DNA from: Roridomyces roridus
Lineage: Eukaryota; Basidiomycota; Agaricomycetes; Agaricales; Mycenaceae
NCBI GenBank assembly: GCA_029378245.1
Contig: JARKIF010000009.1
Location: 1,798,001-1,862,000, forward strand
Direction of reading: 5' to 3'
Length of the DNA: 64,000 nt
The position numbers and the translations under genes are program-made. The notes under the pieces are model-generated. The model saw only the letters and a list, made by a program, of their open reading frames with translations, did not search any database and was not told where the DNA came from. This document shows positions 11,239 through 23,161 of this stretch, in pieces (within the stretch, counting starts at the first letter, position 1; each line of letters opens with the position of its first letter).

Positions 11239-14071
11239 ATGCCTACCAGCATAATCAACCTCCAGAACACTGAGAATGGCGGAGACGATTTGCCTGCGCG
11301 TGTCCTCGACGGTCTGCGCGAGTCTACCAAACACCTGCCGACCATGCTACTCTACGACGAGCGCGGATTGAGGTACGTCACCGAGACCACTCCTAGTACC
11401 AACTAACAAACGCCAGGCTATACGACGCTATTACCACGCACGTACCCGAATACTACCTCTTCGGCGCGGAGGAAGAGATTCTCATGAATAAAGGCGACCA
11501 GATTGCCGCTGCTATGCACCAAGGCACTGGAGGTCTGTTCAGCAACGAAGTCGTCCTCGAGCTCGGCGCTGGAGCACTACGCAAGACCTCCCACATTCTC
11601 TCTGCACTGGCTCGCCTCGTCAAGGAACCGCGCCAGAATGCACCGATCACATATTATGCCCTCGATCTCGAGCAGCGCGAGTTGCAGCGCACTTTGGCTG
11701 AGATCGGTCGCTCGGATGTCGGCAACGCTTTGCAAGGAAAGGTCGAGACGCGTGGGCTCTGCGCGACTTATGAGCAGGGTCTCAAGTATGCAGAGTCTGG
11801 CGGGTTGCATGGCAATGCCCCAAGGCTCTGCCGGAGCAGTAACATGTCCTCTCCCTTTGATATCGATGACCGTGACCCGTCTCCCATGTCGCGCTCGTCC
11901 GCAAGCGACTCATCCGAGGCAGCTACGTCCCCTCCGTCGACGCCAGAGGACAATGCTCCGCCGTTGCATCTCATGTTTTTGGGAAGCTCGTTGGGAAACT
12001 TTACACGGTCTGGAGGTGCCGATTTTCTGCGCTCTATGCCCCTCCGTCCGGGCTCCGGCGACACCCTTCTCATCGGCATGGACCACGATAATGGCAAGGA
12101 CTTGATCGAAGAGGCGTACAACGACCGTCAAGGATATACCAGGAAGTTCATCTTTAATGGCCTCAAGGCTGCTGGTAAGGCCCTTGGCGACGAGTCCTTG
12201 TTTGAAGAGGGAAATTGGGACTATGTCAACGTGGGTTGCTTGCTAGTGGCGTTCTCCCACCTCTGATTTTTTCCCAGAGTTATGACGTTACGCTGCGGCG
12301 CCACGAAGCCTTTTTCAAGGCAAAGCGAGCTCATAGTATTGTCGTGCCGTCGTCGAAGGAAGAGTTCAGCTTTACGCAGGGGGAGATGGTTAAAATTGAA
12401 GAGTCTTACAAATTCTCTGACGTTGATGCATACACTCTCTTCACCGAAGGCGGCCTTCGGCCCATCCAGCGCTGGACCGACTCGAAGGGACAGTACTCCC
12501 TCTGGCTATTGGAACGCCCGCGATTCATGTTCCCTCTCGTTACCTCGCCTCGCGCGTGCAATGGCGAGGGTGTACTCGTTCCCAAGACGCCCTACTCATC
12601 CTCGCCTTTCGGTGTGCCTGCACCCCAAGACTGGGCGAATCTATGGGCTGCTTGGGACTGCATCACGCGCCATATGATCCCGCATCAGATGCTGATGGAG
12701 AAACCGATCGACTTGCGACATATCTGCCTGTTCTACTTGGGTCACATCCCTACGTTCCTCGATATTCATGTTCGTTACTTCCCATTATAAAATGCGTATT
12801 GCTGATCTTTTTGGAAAGATTTCTAGGCTGCTTGGGGAGCCGCATACCGAGCCAGAGGCCTTCAAGGACATCTTCGAGCGAGGCATCGATCCTGATGTGG
12901 ACGACCCTAATTCGTGTCATCCGCACTCGGAGGTCCCGAAGACGGAGGCGGAGTGGCCTTGCCTAACAGAGATTCTGGGCTTCCAGGCTCGCGTCAGGGC
13001 GCGCGTGCTGCGGTTGTACGATGATGTTGAGAAGGGCCGCCGAGAGTTGACGCGCAAGATGGGGAGAGTGTTGTTTATGACATTTGAGCATGAGATTATG
13101 CATGCTGAGACGCTGCTCTACATGTTGCTGCAACGGGCTGGCAACGGGACGCGGCCCCCGCCTGGATTCGCGCCGCCAATGTGGAGCGCCTTGTCCGAGG
13201 AGTGGGACACAGCGGCGACGCCCACCGAATCCACTGTGCTCATTGGACCTACGACTGTCTCACTTGGTCACGACGATACCGAGGCCGAAGATCAAGTCAA
13301 GGGCGACGTGGCCACGCACGAATTTGGGTGGGACAACGAGCACCCGAAGCGCGAGGTGCACGTTCCCGCGTTCCGCATTTCCTGGCGTCCGGTCACCAAC
13401 GGGCAGTTTTACGAGTTTTACACGTCGGGTGGGGACCAGCAGGTGCCACTCCCGGCGAGCTGGGTCGAGGTCGACGGCCAGATGCATGTGCGCACACTGT
13501 ATGGCCCTGTGCCGATGAAGATTGCACAGCATTGGCCTGTGTTGACGTCGCACAGCAGCTTGAGCAAGTATGTTGTTATCCAGGGCGGGAGACTGCCGAG
13601 TGAGGCCGAGCTGCGTGCTTTTATGGACAAGTTCGAGGCTGGGTATGCGGGAGGTGCAAACTTGGGATTCAGGAATTGGCATCCCGTGCCGTGAGTGCTG
13701 TTTGTATGACATTTATTCCTGGCTTATCGACGTCAATTTCTCTAGGGCAACGACCGGCCTGGCGCAGAACGGCGGACGGGGCGGGAACGGTGGGGTGTGG
13801 GAGTGGACGTCGACTGTGTTTGACGCTCAGGAGGGATTTGTGCCGTCGGTGCTTTATCCTGGCTACTCTGCAGACTTTTTCGATGGGGTACATCGCGTCG
13901 TGGTGCGTTCTTCGTCTTATCTCAGTTCGCCTGGACTGATTGGACAAGCTTGGTGGGTCGTATGCGACTGTTCCGCGGTTCGCAGAGAGAAGGTCCGTCC
14001 GGAACTGGTACCACCACAAGTACGGGTATGCGTGGATCTCTGGCAGGGTTGTGTACGATGTGGAGAAGTGA
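11239..14071 (+). CDS. EGT1: Ergothioneine biosynthesis protein 1 (histidine trimethyltransferase / sulfoxide synthase fusion)
   Basis: Two-domain enzyme of ergothioneine synthesis. The N-terminal half is an EgtD-like SAM-dependent methyltransferase that makes hercynine from histidine: LYDERGLRLYDAIT, the SAM motif VLELGAGALRKT, and LMFLGSSLGNFTRSGG. The C-terminal half is EgtB-like, a non-haem iron sulfoxide synthase that joins hercynine to cysteine: a DinB-like part with GHIPTFLDIH and the metal-binding HEIMHAE, then an FGE-sulfatase fold with NGGVWEWTSTVFD and the final RSVRNWYHHKYGYAW. Six exons were joined; introns sit after GLR, DYVN, LDIH, HPVP and HRVV. The ATG follows CACACC. A Ser-rich insertion (about 11840-11950) lies in the methyltransferase. 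It lies 343 bp upstream of a methionine/cysteine-type permease on the same strand. The whole reading frame looks intact. Confidence 0.95.
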
Positions 14072-14414
14072 ATAACAACGTCCGTGTATTAGTATGAAAT
14101 GATCAAAATGACCTCTTACCTCCCCTTACTGGCGCCATCTCGCGGCTTCTTTCAAAATTCAATGGAGTCGTTGAAAATATCCCTGCTCATCTTTTGGATC
14201 ATTCGCTTGTCGCCATCTTGAAAGCTCCCAGCACCCTCTCAGGCTTCTATTCCCATTCAGCACTCCTTTCCGCCTGCTCGACGCGGCTAAGGCTTCTCTG
14301 GAGATAACGCCATTGACATGCATCATTTCGCGTCCTTCTTTCCATTCAGACTGCGATAGCGTTTCTGGAGCAGTACTTAATACGGCGCAATGTGGCACAC
14401 GGTTTGCAGCAGCG
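14072..14414. other. Intergenic, 343 bp, EGT1 to permease
   Basis: Same-strand gap with the EGT1 3' end and the permease promoter. Pyrimidine-rich near 14110-14290. I see no gene, TATA box or clear repeat. Confidence 0.5.
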
Positions 14415-16958
14415 ATGCCTCTCTTCTCCCGATTCACAAAGGGCCCTGCGAGCGTCGACTCCCCGGCTTATCCTGCGGACGTCAAGGAAAAGTATGCCAC
14501 CGAGTCCGGTGATGAGGCTAGTGTTGTCCAGGTTGTGGATACGAGCGGTGCGGAGTTGACGTTCGAGGAAGGTGAGCCTGACATCGTATGCTCCACTGTG
14601 CTGCGCTGACGGGAAGTAGATGTTCAAGGAGGAATGGGACGGCATCTGGGCGTGTTCAGCTGCACTATGCTCATGTATGTGCTCCCATACATCTCTCTCC
14701 TTGACTGAACTGGGTTCCCAGTGTCGGTAAAATCATCGGAACGGGAATTTTCTCTACACCAAGTTCCATCCTCGGCTCCGTGGGCTCCGTCGGCGCTTCA
14801 TTAATGCTCTGGGTTCTCGGCTTTGCCCTCTCATTCTGCGGTTTGTTCATTTGGCTCGAACTGGGGACCATGATTCCTCGATCTGGTGGAGAGAAGGTCT
14901 ACTTGGAGGCCGCTTACAAAAAGCCCAAATATCTTGTGCGTGCTATGGAAAATCGCTATACTCGAGATATTGATTTAACCTCAGGCAACCATTGTGTTCA
15001 CCGTGAATGCAATCGTTTTGGGATTCACCGCTTCAGGGTGTATTGTGAGTTTTCGGTTTCCTCGCAGTGATGTTCTAACATTGCCTAGGTTTTTGCGCAA
15101 AAGTTCGTCGATACCCTTCTACATATGTATTTTGCTGACATGTTACAGCATTCTGATATCGGCAGGACAGCCCGCAGAGCGTTGGGTCGTCCGCGGAATT
15201 GCCATAGGAGGTACATCCACCTCCCGCCAGAGTAGGAAAACAACTTACACTCCGAGCCAGTCATCTGTTTCGTCACTTTACTTCATGGCCTGACGCCCAA
15301 ACTTGGGATCTGGATTATAAACGTGCTGTTTCTGACATTAGAATATCTGCAGAATACTCACCAACCTCCCAGGTCCTCACCATGTTCAAGATTGTGATAG
15401 TGCTCGTGATCGTTATTGCCGGCTGGGTCGTTCTCAGCGGCAAGACCCATATCGAGGACCCTCACAAGAATTTCCGAGATGCATTCGCTGGGAGCTCAAA
15501 CAGCAGTAACGACGTATGTACTCCACTCCCCTTCGTGTGCCATACTGATCAACTACTCTTAGTACGCCACGGCGATGTTCAAGGTCTTGTTTGCCTACAC
15601 GGGATGGTCCAACGTCAACTACGTCCTCAATGACGTGAAGAACCCCGTGCGGACGCTCAAGATCGCCGCCCCACTCGGTCTGAGTATCTGCGCCGCGCTT
15701 TACCTCCTTGCCAACATAGCATACTTTGCCGCGGCTTCCAAGACCGAGATCCTCAAAGCCTCCACGACTGTCGCCGCCGTGTTCTTCAAGAATGTCTTTG
15801 GAGTCAAGGCAGAGAAGGCGCTATCTGTCTTTGTTGCGCTCAGGTTTGTTTGTACACTCCCTTCTATTCGATGTTCTCATATATTATACGCAGTGCATTG
15901 GGGTGAGTTTTTCATAAAAGCCGCATGCAATCGACTGACTTGGATACAGAAATGTCATGGCAGCGGTATGTGTGCACCTTGGGATCCCAACTGCGCCGGG
16001 TTGACACGGAGTACAGACGTATAGTGCCTCAAAAGTAAACCAAGGTCAGTGGCCTTCCGTTTCCCTGATCGACTTTCTAACGCCCCTCAAGAGTTGGCAA
16101 AGGAAGGCATACCTCTTCCCTTTGGCCCCCGATTCTGGGCGTCAAATTGGCCTACGGGAAAGTCACCACTTCCTGGGCTCATCGTTCACCTAATTCCGTC
16201 TGTGGGTCCAGGAATGCGCGCTACCCCTGCATTGGTTGACTGGTGTCTAGATCATTGTTATCATTGGACCTCCGCCGGCAGTGGCGTATCCATTCATCCT
16301 TGACCTCGATGGCTATCCTGGGCAGATTATCAACTTGTTCGTCGTGATTGTGCGTGTGTTCTCCGTCCGTTCTCTCGCAAAGTTTGTAATGCGATTCCAC
16401 AGGGATTGTTCATACTCAGGTATCGAGAACCACACGCGAAACGTCCTTTCAAAGGTAGGCGGATAGACCAATACTCATGGCTCTCGCTCAATTTCTGCAG
16501 TCTGGCTCCCGTTCGCCGTATTTTTCCTGGCGTCTTGTGTTTTCCGTCGGTATTTGCCCCGCCCTTTTTTCTGGTCTGACTCTCTCTCAGTGCTGGTTGC
16601 CCCATTCTTGCGTCCATCCAACGGAGTCGGCGACTCACCACCTTTGCCTTACTACTTGTGGGTCCTTCGGCGCGATTATCATGTGACCGCTCACGGTCAC
16701 GTGTAACGTCTTCTTCGGTCTGACTCTGAATTCTTATGCAGGTACTGCCTGGTTGGCATCGCTGTCATGGCCTTTGGCGTTCTCTACTGGGCGGTATGGT
16801 GGGTAATACTCCCGCGCATCTTCGGATACACCTTGGAACCCAAGAAGGTGCAGCTCGAGGATGGCACGTACGTTACGGTGGTATGTTGCTGAATCCTACT
16901 TCCTGTGCCTGAATCTGAAGATACTGTTCAACAGTTTTCACGGCAAAAGAATTCATAG
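14415..16958 (+). CDS. Amino acid permease of the APC/LAT family, MUP1 (high-affinity methionine permease)-like
   Basis: Plasma-membrane amino acid transporter. The cytosolic N-terminus (MPLFSRFTKGPASVDSPAY...) has acidic stretches as in yeast Mup1. The first membrane segment carries the signature VGKIIGTGIFSTPSSILG, followed by WLELGTMIPRSGGEKVYLEAA, FAYTGWSNVNYVLNDVKNP (a typical LAT motif) and further hydrophobic segments to about twelve. The ORF is split by roughly a dozen short introns; the last one joins DGTYVTV to FSRQKNS and TAG at 16956. Yeast Mup1 takes up methionine and also cysteine; specificity here is inferred only from resemblance. No frameshift was seen, but some of the introns between 15840 and 16740 were placed only approximately. 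Confidence 0.88.
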
Positions 16959-17459
16959 TTTTAACGAAATACGTGTATGAATGACTGTACGCCCCTTATA
17001 CTACTCGCATTCAGCACGATCCTCGCCGTAGAACGAGTCCTCAGAGAGGCTACCAAAGATCAATGAGAGATCTATGGAATGGATTCGATATTGCCGCAAT
17101 GCATCCACCTGCGCAGTCCACATGCACACTGATTGGGTGCCTGTGTCCTCCCACGCAAGGGCGCCCATGAACAACTCCAAAAGGTTCATTTCCCTTTCAG
17201 ATTGCTCGATGGTGGGGCTGTGTGGAGCTGACGATAAGGACTTTTAGGGGCCTCCAGATATGCATTGTCGGAAAAGACAAGGGCATGGACATGTCAAAAG
17301 AGGTGCCAAGAGTCGGTTATTCTGGCACTCGTTGTCCATGTCGTGTTACCAATTTAATTAGCCCTGGAGGTGGACGACAGCCACGGCGCTCCTTGAGAGG
17401 GGTTCAATGCCTTCAGCTTTGAGGCGATCGGACGCGGCAATGTCGGAACCTGTCAAATC
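16959..17459. other. Intergenic, 501 bp, with weak ORFs only
   Basis: Between the permease and the Ser/Arg-rich orphan. Both strands contain short open stretches (for example 17001-17189 minus), but none joins into a gene with plausible splice sites and none shows a known motif. It most likely holds a 3' UTR and the promoter and 5' UTR of the next gene. Confidence 0.45.
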
Positions 17460-18389
17460 ATGAAATTGGTTATCAACCCAAGGCTCTTGTGTTTTACGGC
17501 CTTTTCCAGCCCGTTTTGCTTACACTCCCTCATGGCCATGCCCGTCTCTGCCTCTCGTCTGTCGCTGCCCCCGCCGTCTCGTTCGATACCCTTGGATCGA
17601 CGATATAGCGCAACGTTGACGCCACGGCCCCTACGATCTTCACCATTGGCTGGTCCAGTGTTATCGCGGGACGGAATCGTATATCCCAAGAGCGCACCAA
17701 CGTCGCGAACATCCTCACTCGTATCCCTCGACGAGAGTTTGCGCGTGTCTTTATCGGCCGCTGGTCATTTGGGCCGCCCTCCAACTGCGCCAGCAGAGTT
17801 TGGCGGCAAACCCAGATACCCCGACAGACGACGGAGCGCCTCCGCCTATTCCCTAGCGTCGCGGCGTCTCGAGGACAGACCAGATATCCCTCCAATACCC
17901 CCACTTCCTTCCACGAGCCAGCGCCGTGTATCGCAGATTTCACTGCGCGAGGCGACACCCGACAACATACCCAATACGGCCTCAACACGCCGAGCATCAC
18001 AGATTTCTCTGCGGGACGGGAGTGCGGGTGGTGACCACTGGCTCACGGCTGCACCTTATGACACAATCCCTCGATTTTCGCGCCTAAGTATAGCAGCACC
18101 GGGAGTCGTGATGCCTGTACGCAAAGGAACGATCAAGAAAGCACCCAGTAGTGTGGATTCTAGGAGTGTGCGGAGCGTTGGGAGTGTCCCGAGTTTGAGT
18201 AGTTCGGTGTCGTCTCCAAGTATGAGCCGTCCCAGTACACCCAGGCTTGTATTCACCCCGCCCCCGGTAGACGTGGTGGTTCCGGGAGATGGGGCCACGG
18301 AGATGCGGGATAAGCTGGAGAAGAAGCGGGAAGGGAAGATCAAGAGACTGTGGAGAAGGTTGACCGTACGCCGGAGACAGAAGAGCTAG
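17460..18389 (+). CDS. Ser/Arg/Pro-rich orphan protein, basic C-terminus
   Basis: I do not recognise this protein. It is one unspliced frame, 309 residues from the first ATG (17460); internal ATGs at 17532 and 17538 (MPVSASRLSLPPPSR) are likelier starts because the first 24 residues look like translated leader. The protein is dominated by Ser, Arg and Pro and should be disordered. It has two near-identical motifs, RRVSQISLRE and RRASQISLRD, 66 bp apart, each with an RRxS site that fits basophilic kinases such as PKA. The C-terminus is a short predicted coiled coil plus a strongly basic tail (KLEKKREGKIKRLWRRLTVRRR). It could be a signalling or cytoskeletal adaptor; this is a guess. The long open frame with biased composition argues that it is real. 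Confidence 0.6.
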   Translation: MKLVINPRLLCFTAFSSPFCLHSLMAMPVSASRLSLPPPSRSIPLDRRYSATLTPRPLRSSPLAGPVLSRDGIVYPKSAPTSRTSSLVSLDESLRVSLSAAGHLGRPPTAPAEFGGKPRYPDRRRSASAYSLASRRLEDRPDIPPIPPLPSTSQRRVSQISLREATPDNIPNTASTRRASQISLRDGSAGGDHWLTAAPYDTIPRFSRLSIAAPGVVMPVRKGTIKKAPSSVDSRSVRSVGSVPSLSSSVSSPSMSRPSTPRLVFTPPPVDVVVPGDGATEMRDKLEKKREGKIKRLWRRLTVRRRQKS

Positions 18390-18569
18390 ACAGTTGTAGT
18401 TTTGGACAAAGAACGGAACTTGCCGCCGAATGATCATAATGACATCTTTCCCTCTTTATAACACCCCCACCTCTTCGTGGAGCATCGTCGGCCGTAGACG
18501 AGACTAGATACCCCAAATTGTGCGCGCCAGTCCTTGAGCACGGTCCACATCTAGTTAACACCTTGCAGA

Positions 18570-19743
18570 ATGTCTCCCATACCCCCTACGACCAACTACT
18601 CTTCTATAACTGAGGCTCAGACCAGACTTCTCAAACCACCCAAATTCAATCTTTTTCGACGGCGCAAGCGCAGCAGTGGCCCACCCATCTACCCCACCCC
18701 GCTGACGACACCGATCCACGACGGGTTTATCGACATTCACCCAGTCACCTCCGACCCGTTTGAAACGATCAACGATGACCAGGACCAGTACCGTTGGGCA
18801 GTGGTGTACGAAAACCAGCGTGGAATAAAGCTCTTTAGCCCGCACTACTCCGCCACCAGCCTCCTTCCTTCAGATCCTTCGCCATTCACTACTCCGACCT
18901 CCTCTTCCGCCGCCAGCTCCAAACAACCTGACGTCTCTCTGGCGAATTATCCTCTACCAGATGGTTCCTGGCGCTGGCTTGGCACATGGATGATAGATAT
19001 GCGTTCCGACTCTGGCGAAGTTCAGGTAGGCTTGCTCCTTTGTCTTTGCTGACGTATTAAAAGGTATACAAGGTCGATGGTTTCGAGTACAACTTGGCAT
19101 TTCGCACACACAAGTGGCACCCCGAGGCAGGGCCTCTGAGTTGGGTTCGGCGGCGAAGATGGATCCGGCTCATGATGCGTGCAGCGAAACGAAAGGATGC
19201 CCACCTCGCCGATTCGCTCAGTCATAGTTCAGCGACTCCAGCAGGAAGCGATCAACATCGAATTTCCATAGCTTCCATCCCTCTGACAGGCGAGACGGAA
19301 ATCAAGCCAGACCAAGTATGGATATCGTCGGAGGCGCAGATTAATTGGGAAAGATATCGTCTCTCAATACGCGCAGCTGGCACGGATGGCCGTATCATCG
19401 AGTATTGGCAGGGATGGCTCGGCGACGAAGCGTCGCGGGACAGGAGGGTGAAACGGAAACAGTGGACAGAAGACGAGGAGCTGCTCCCTTCCCAAGTGGA
19501 AGCACCTTCTCAACCACTACCCGCCCCGGCGCCCCGAGATTACCTCCTCCCTGCTCTCCGTGACCACGTAAGTGGCTATCTGTCTGTGTTTCTCTCATTT
19601 TGACGATGAGCTAGGCCAAGGACATACTGCAATCATTCATATACCCCGAGTCTCGGGCTCGCTTCATTGAACTGCTAGGACGTGTAGGCGTCGTCGACGG
19701 ACTGCGTGCTGATGTGGAATTTTGGAGTTATGTGAACAAGTAG
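18570..19743 (+). CDS. Peroxin/dysferlin (DysF, Pex24p-type) domain protein
   Basis: Three exons (18570-19025, 19064-19567, 19615-19743) give 362 residues. The core fits the fungal peroxin/ferlin fold: VVYENQRGIKLFSPHYSA followed by an insert rich in Ser and Pro, then LPDGSWRWLGTWMIDMRS and, over the first intron, VYKVDGFEYNLAFRTHKWHP, GPLSWVRRRRWIRLM. This W-rich pattern (inner and outer DysF halves) is typical of Pex24/Pex30-type peroxins and Spo73. There is no obvious membrane segment, so it is closer to the soluble Spo73 type than to Pex30. The C-terminal helix part (AKDILQSFIYPESRARF) is unassigned. The next gene, 106 bp on, is the peroxisome-linked TMEM135-like protein. Confidence 0.82.
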
Positions 19744-19849
19744 ACTCTAGTATACCGTTACTCGTACATCACAACCGTAATCACATGTACTTTTCGCCCG
19801 TACGCCGCCGCAAACTTTATGACAACTTGACCGCAAGGCTTTGCCTTTC

Positions 19850-21687
19850 ATGACCCCTACTCAGTCCACCTCAGGTCCATCCCAGCCCACGACGCCACCG
19901 GCATGGCCTGAACGAGTGGCAGCCCTGATACCACAGACCGAAACCCATCCTTTCCAGGTTATCGCTCGCACCTACTCCCTGTCACTCTTCCTCTCTCTCG
20001 GACCCTCACTCATCCCTTTGGTCGCCAAAAAATCCTCCAAAAATGCTCTCAAACGCGTCCTCGCTCGTGAATTTGGTCTCACAGGTTTCGCCTTCTCCAT
20101 CACCCTCGCTGTTGGCGGTGGATCGGTGCTACGGGACCTCTGGAGACGGCTGGACGATACTTTAGACTTGGAGGCAGCCGATACGCGAGCAACGGGGACG
20201 CTGAAACGGTGGAGTGCATGCATATCATCTCCGTACAAGACCTTCCTCTCCCACGTCCTTTCATCCACCGCCGGCCTGTTACTTCTTCAGGCTGGCCGTC
20301 GTAAACGCCAATCACGATCCAGCAGACCCTCTACGTCGCAGACGTTGGACCTCACTCTCTTGTTCGTCGTTCGCGCCCTAGATGCTGCCGTGCAGTCATT
20401 TGTCGCGCGAAATTCTGGCAGTAGCAGGCGGGATAGCGATGCGGCGCTGTCTTTGAATCGGCCGCGGACAGCTGCTGAGCGGAAGCGCGTGCGGATGAGG
20501 TCCCAGATAGATTCTTTGTTCTTTTGGGCGTGTTGTGCAAGGTTCGTGGCAATCTCAGGCGCGCGATATTCATCGATGAATGCTACGGCAGAATAATGTG
20601 GTGTTTCTTCTACGAGCCGCAGAGGTCAGTCGAGCAGCATCTCGATAAGCAGAGCATAACACAAACCCAGACTGCCTAAATCCTATGTAAAATGGATCAA
20701 CACACTAGCCAGAGTCGACCCCCGTCTCCTAGAAGCCCTTCGGGCCATTCGCTCTCAAAAATGGTCCTACCGTACTGGCTCCCCAACCCACCAAAACCTC
20801 CTCACTACCTATGCCCAAGAGCTTGGCCATCCAGCTTCATGGGGTGACCCAACATTACTCCCAGCCTACGGTGGTGCTCACGCCGACAAGATTTGGAAGT
20901 CTCTAGGCGTAACTACTAGACCAGGCGTGGGAGGCCTTCCATGCCAGGTGGTGCACGGCAAAGTCGGGTCTAGTCTCGGCCTGCAACACAGCTGCACGGC
21001 CAACGCAGGCCTCCGTGGTTCCAAGGCTCTAGTCGAAGCCATCGCTATATACCTACCCGTCCAATTCCTTCCCATTCTTTTAAGCCGTCCTAGTAGTCTC
21101 CTCGACCCTGGGCGTGTTCTCGAGGCCCTCGTAGGCGCTCTCCGCAGCGCGACCTTCCTCAGTGCCTTTGTGGCCTCGTACTGGTACAGCGTCTGCTTCA
21201 CGAGAACGCTCTTCCTTGCGAAACTGTTCCCATCCATCTCGCATGACTTTTGGGATGGTCCGCTCGGTAAGTTTTCTTCTTGATGCTAAATCCAACTTTG
21301 CTCAAGGTAATACAGGTGGCGTCTTGGCAGGTAGCTTGCTTTGCGGGAGCAGTATTTGGATCGAGAATGGGCGACGTCGGGGAGAGATGGCTCTGTACGT
21401 GCTGCCACGCGCTGTGCGGTCATTATTGCCGAATAGCTGGGTCAGGACCAATAGCTTGTACGCAGTGATGGGTGAACGGTTCGTCGTCTTTCCTGGATAT
21501 CATTGCCGCGACTGACTTTTATCTCAGGATAGCGTTTGTGTTATCTCTGTCGGCGCTTCTGACGGCGGCCAATCATCATCCACATATCCTGCGCGGACTA
21601 TCACGTTGGGGCATCAGGTTCGTTGTAAATGGCCCCGACGTGGTTTTCTGGCGGAGGCAGGATCCTCCCAAGCAAGAAAGCGCTTGA
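19850..21687 (+). CDS. TMEM135-like peroxisomal/mitochondrial membrane protein
   Basis: Multi-pass membrane protein of the TMEM135 family, which in animals sits on peroxisomes and mitochondria and affects lipid handling and organelle dynamics. Translation begins MTPTQSTSGPSQPTTPP at the first ATG. Features: hydrophobic segments around SLSLFLSLGPSLIPLV and FGLTGFAFSITLAVGGG; the conserved YEPQRLPKSYVKWI formed across two introns (20541-20589 and 20626-20671); the Cys-containing LPCQVVHGKVGSSLGLQHSC motif typical of the family; and C-terminal segments including LAGSLLCGSSIWIE and the ending VNGPDVVFWRR. Introns near 21267-21317 and 21480-21528 restore the frame. Full length and apparently intact. 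Orientation and spacing suggest it follows the Pex24-type gene without other genes between. Confidence 0.85.
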
Positions 21688-21706
21688 ATATACCTCCTAT
21701 TGTAAT

Positions 21707-23025
21707 TTAACCGGACCACAGATGTAGAGAATGATCGTAGAATGAGCAGCTCGCAACCAGGGTTTCGTTCCCCTCCGCGAACGACCAGTCCACGCCATAA
21801 GCAAGAGATTCGTGGGCGTCAAAACGTTTTTGTATTTGGCCTCCCTCGTCGTTGAAGGAGACGATTTTGAAGCCGTCGTGCATGCATGCGACCAAGAGAT
21901 CGTCTTTGCGGCTAGCAGAGGGATGCCATTTCACGCGCCACGCACCACCACCGACGTCGACTTGGGTGATGGGCGCCGAGGGTTTGCGATTGTCGAATAG
22001 ACGCACAGTATTGTCGTAACTTCAAAGCGAATTGGTGAACGGTTGTGAGCATTGCAAAAAGTGCTTGCCTGCCTAGAGCAAATATATGCTCGCGATGAGG
22101 GTGGCTTTGAATGGTGGTCACCCCTGCGTCGAACCGCTTGTTGGTAAAGATGGGTTGGGAGAAGCCTTGCCGGACATCCCATCCCTTCAGCTTCAAATCA
22201 TCTCCACCTAAAAAACGGTAAGAACGTCTTGGAAACCCACAGCGAAAATCTGACCAGAATAGATGATGGAAGAATCCCAATAGTCCCAAGCGGCGATCCA
22301 TGGCTCGTTGTCGTGAGCGTGCCAAGTGTCCGAAATATCGAGACCAAAGCTGGAGCCTTGGCCTGGGGTCAAGAGGCAGAGGTTTCCATTGGAAAGGGAT
22401 ACCACGAGGGAACCCGGATCGCTTCAAGGAGAAGATGAGGTGGGTCCTGGACAGTCAAGGAAGCCCGCTACCTGCCATTTCGCCGATTCGACCAGTCGAG
22501 GGAGAGGCATAGAACGTCGGGAGGCGCACAAGAGATCGACGGATGACTTTGGAGGCGAGCCTGGGTGAAGTTGAGGAGTTGAATATGAAAAGGGCATCGC
22601 AGCAGACCTCCTCCAGCTGCCATTCATGCAGAGAAATGTTTCCCTCAGAGTCTGCGATAGCAAGAAGAGGAGCTGCCGAAATGGCGCGGTGGCACCTGCG
22701 TCTTGTCTCTCAGGTCATGCATGCCGATGTGAGGGTTTCGCTGGGCACCATTTCATATCCAAAATGGCGGGTAGGTCGATAGTCTGTACTTGTTGCCTAC
22801 ATTGAGAGTTCAAGTATGGGCCGCCGCTGCAGCTTGAACGGCGTACGGTTCTGCTGAAGAGTCGACTTTGAGGACCAGACATTGGCCTGTTCTTTTCTGG
22901 GGCTTTCCGACATCTTCTGTTTTCTCGAGGTTGTATGTGCCGCAAACCAACACGTCTCGAGCAAGCGGGTGAGGGCAAAACTCCACCGAGTCAGCAGGTA
23001 GTATTGTGTCGAAGAAGCTCGACAT
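21707..23025 (-). CDS. DPH7: Diphthine methyltransferase/methylesterase DPH7 (WD40)
   Basis: WD40 protein that removes the methyl group from the methylated diphthine intermediate on elongation factor 2, allowing the last amidation step of diphthamide synthesis. The start MSSFFDTILPADSVEFCPHP is followed by LVCGTYNLEK, the usual DPH7 opening. Further exons give WD repeats (for example DTWHAHDNEPWIAAWDYW and the shared GGDDLKLKGWDVR), and the last reads VKWHPSASRKDDLLVACMHDGF and ends SFYDHSLHLWSG. Several introns, with all joints in the middle (22100-22800) placed only roughly. It diverges from the AGTRAP-like gene over 136 bp. Confidence 0.88.
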
Positions 23026-23161
23026 TCGACGTCGTGCGGGACGTTGTGGTTGCGCTGAGTTACGAGAGGCAGCTGCCATCAAGGAAAGCCGTGACGCGCT
23101 ATTCCTGTTCCCTTCCACCAACATCGGCTCAGTTGTCTGACTGCGGGAAACCATTCCTACC
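23026..23161. promoter_or_regulatory. Divergent intergenic region (DPH7 / AGTRAP-like)
   Basis: 136 bp between two start codons on opposite strands, probably a shared promoter. No TATA box seen. Confidence 0.5.

Noticed and set aside
17001..17450. Possible minus-strand gene in the gap after the permease (open stretches such as DRLKAEGIEPLSRSAVAVVH)
   Set aside because: The pieces end in stops before usable donor sites, cannot be joined into one frame, and would run into the start of the plus-strand orphan.
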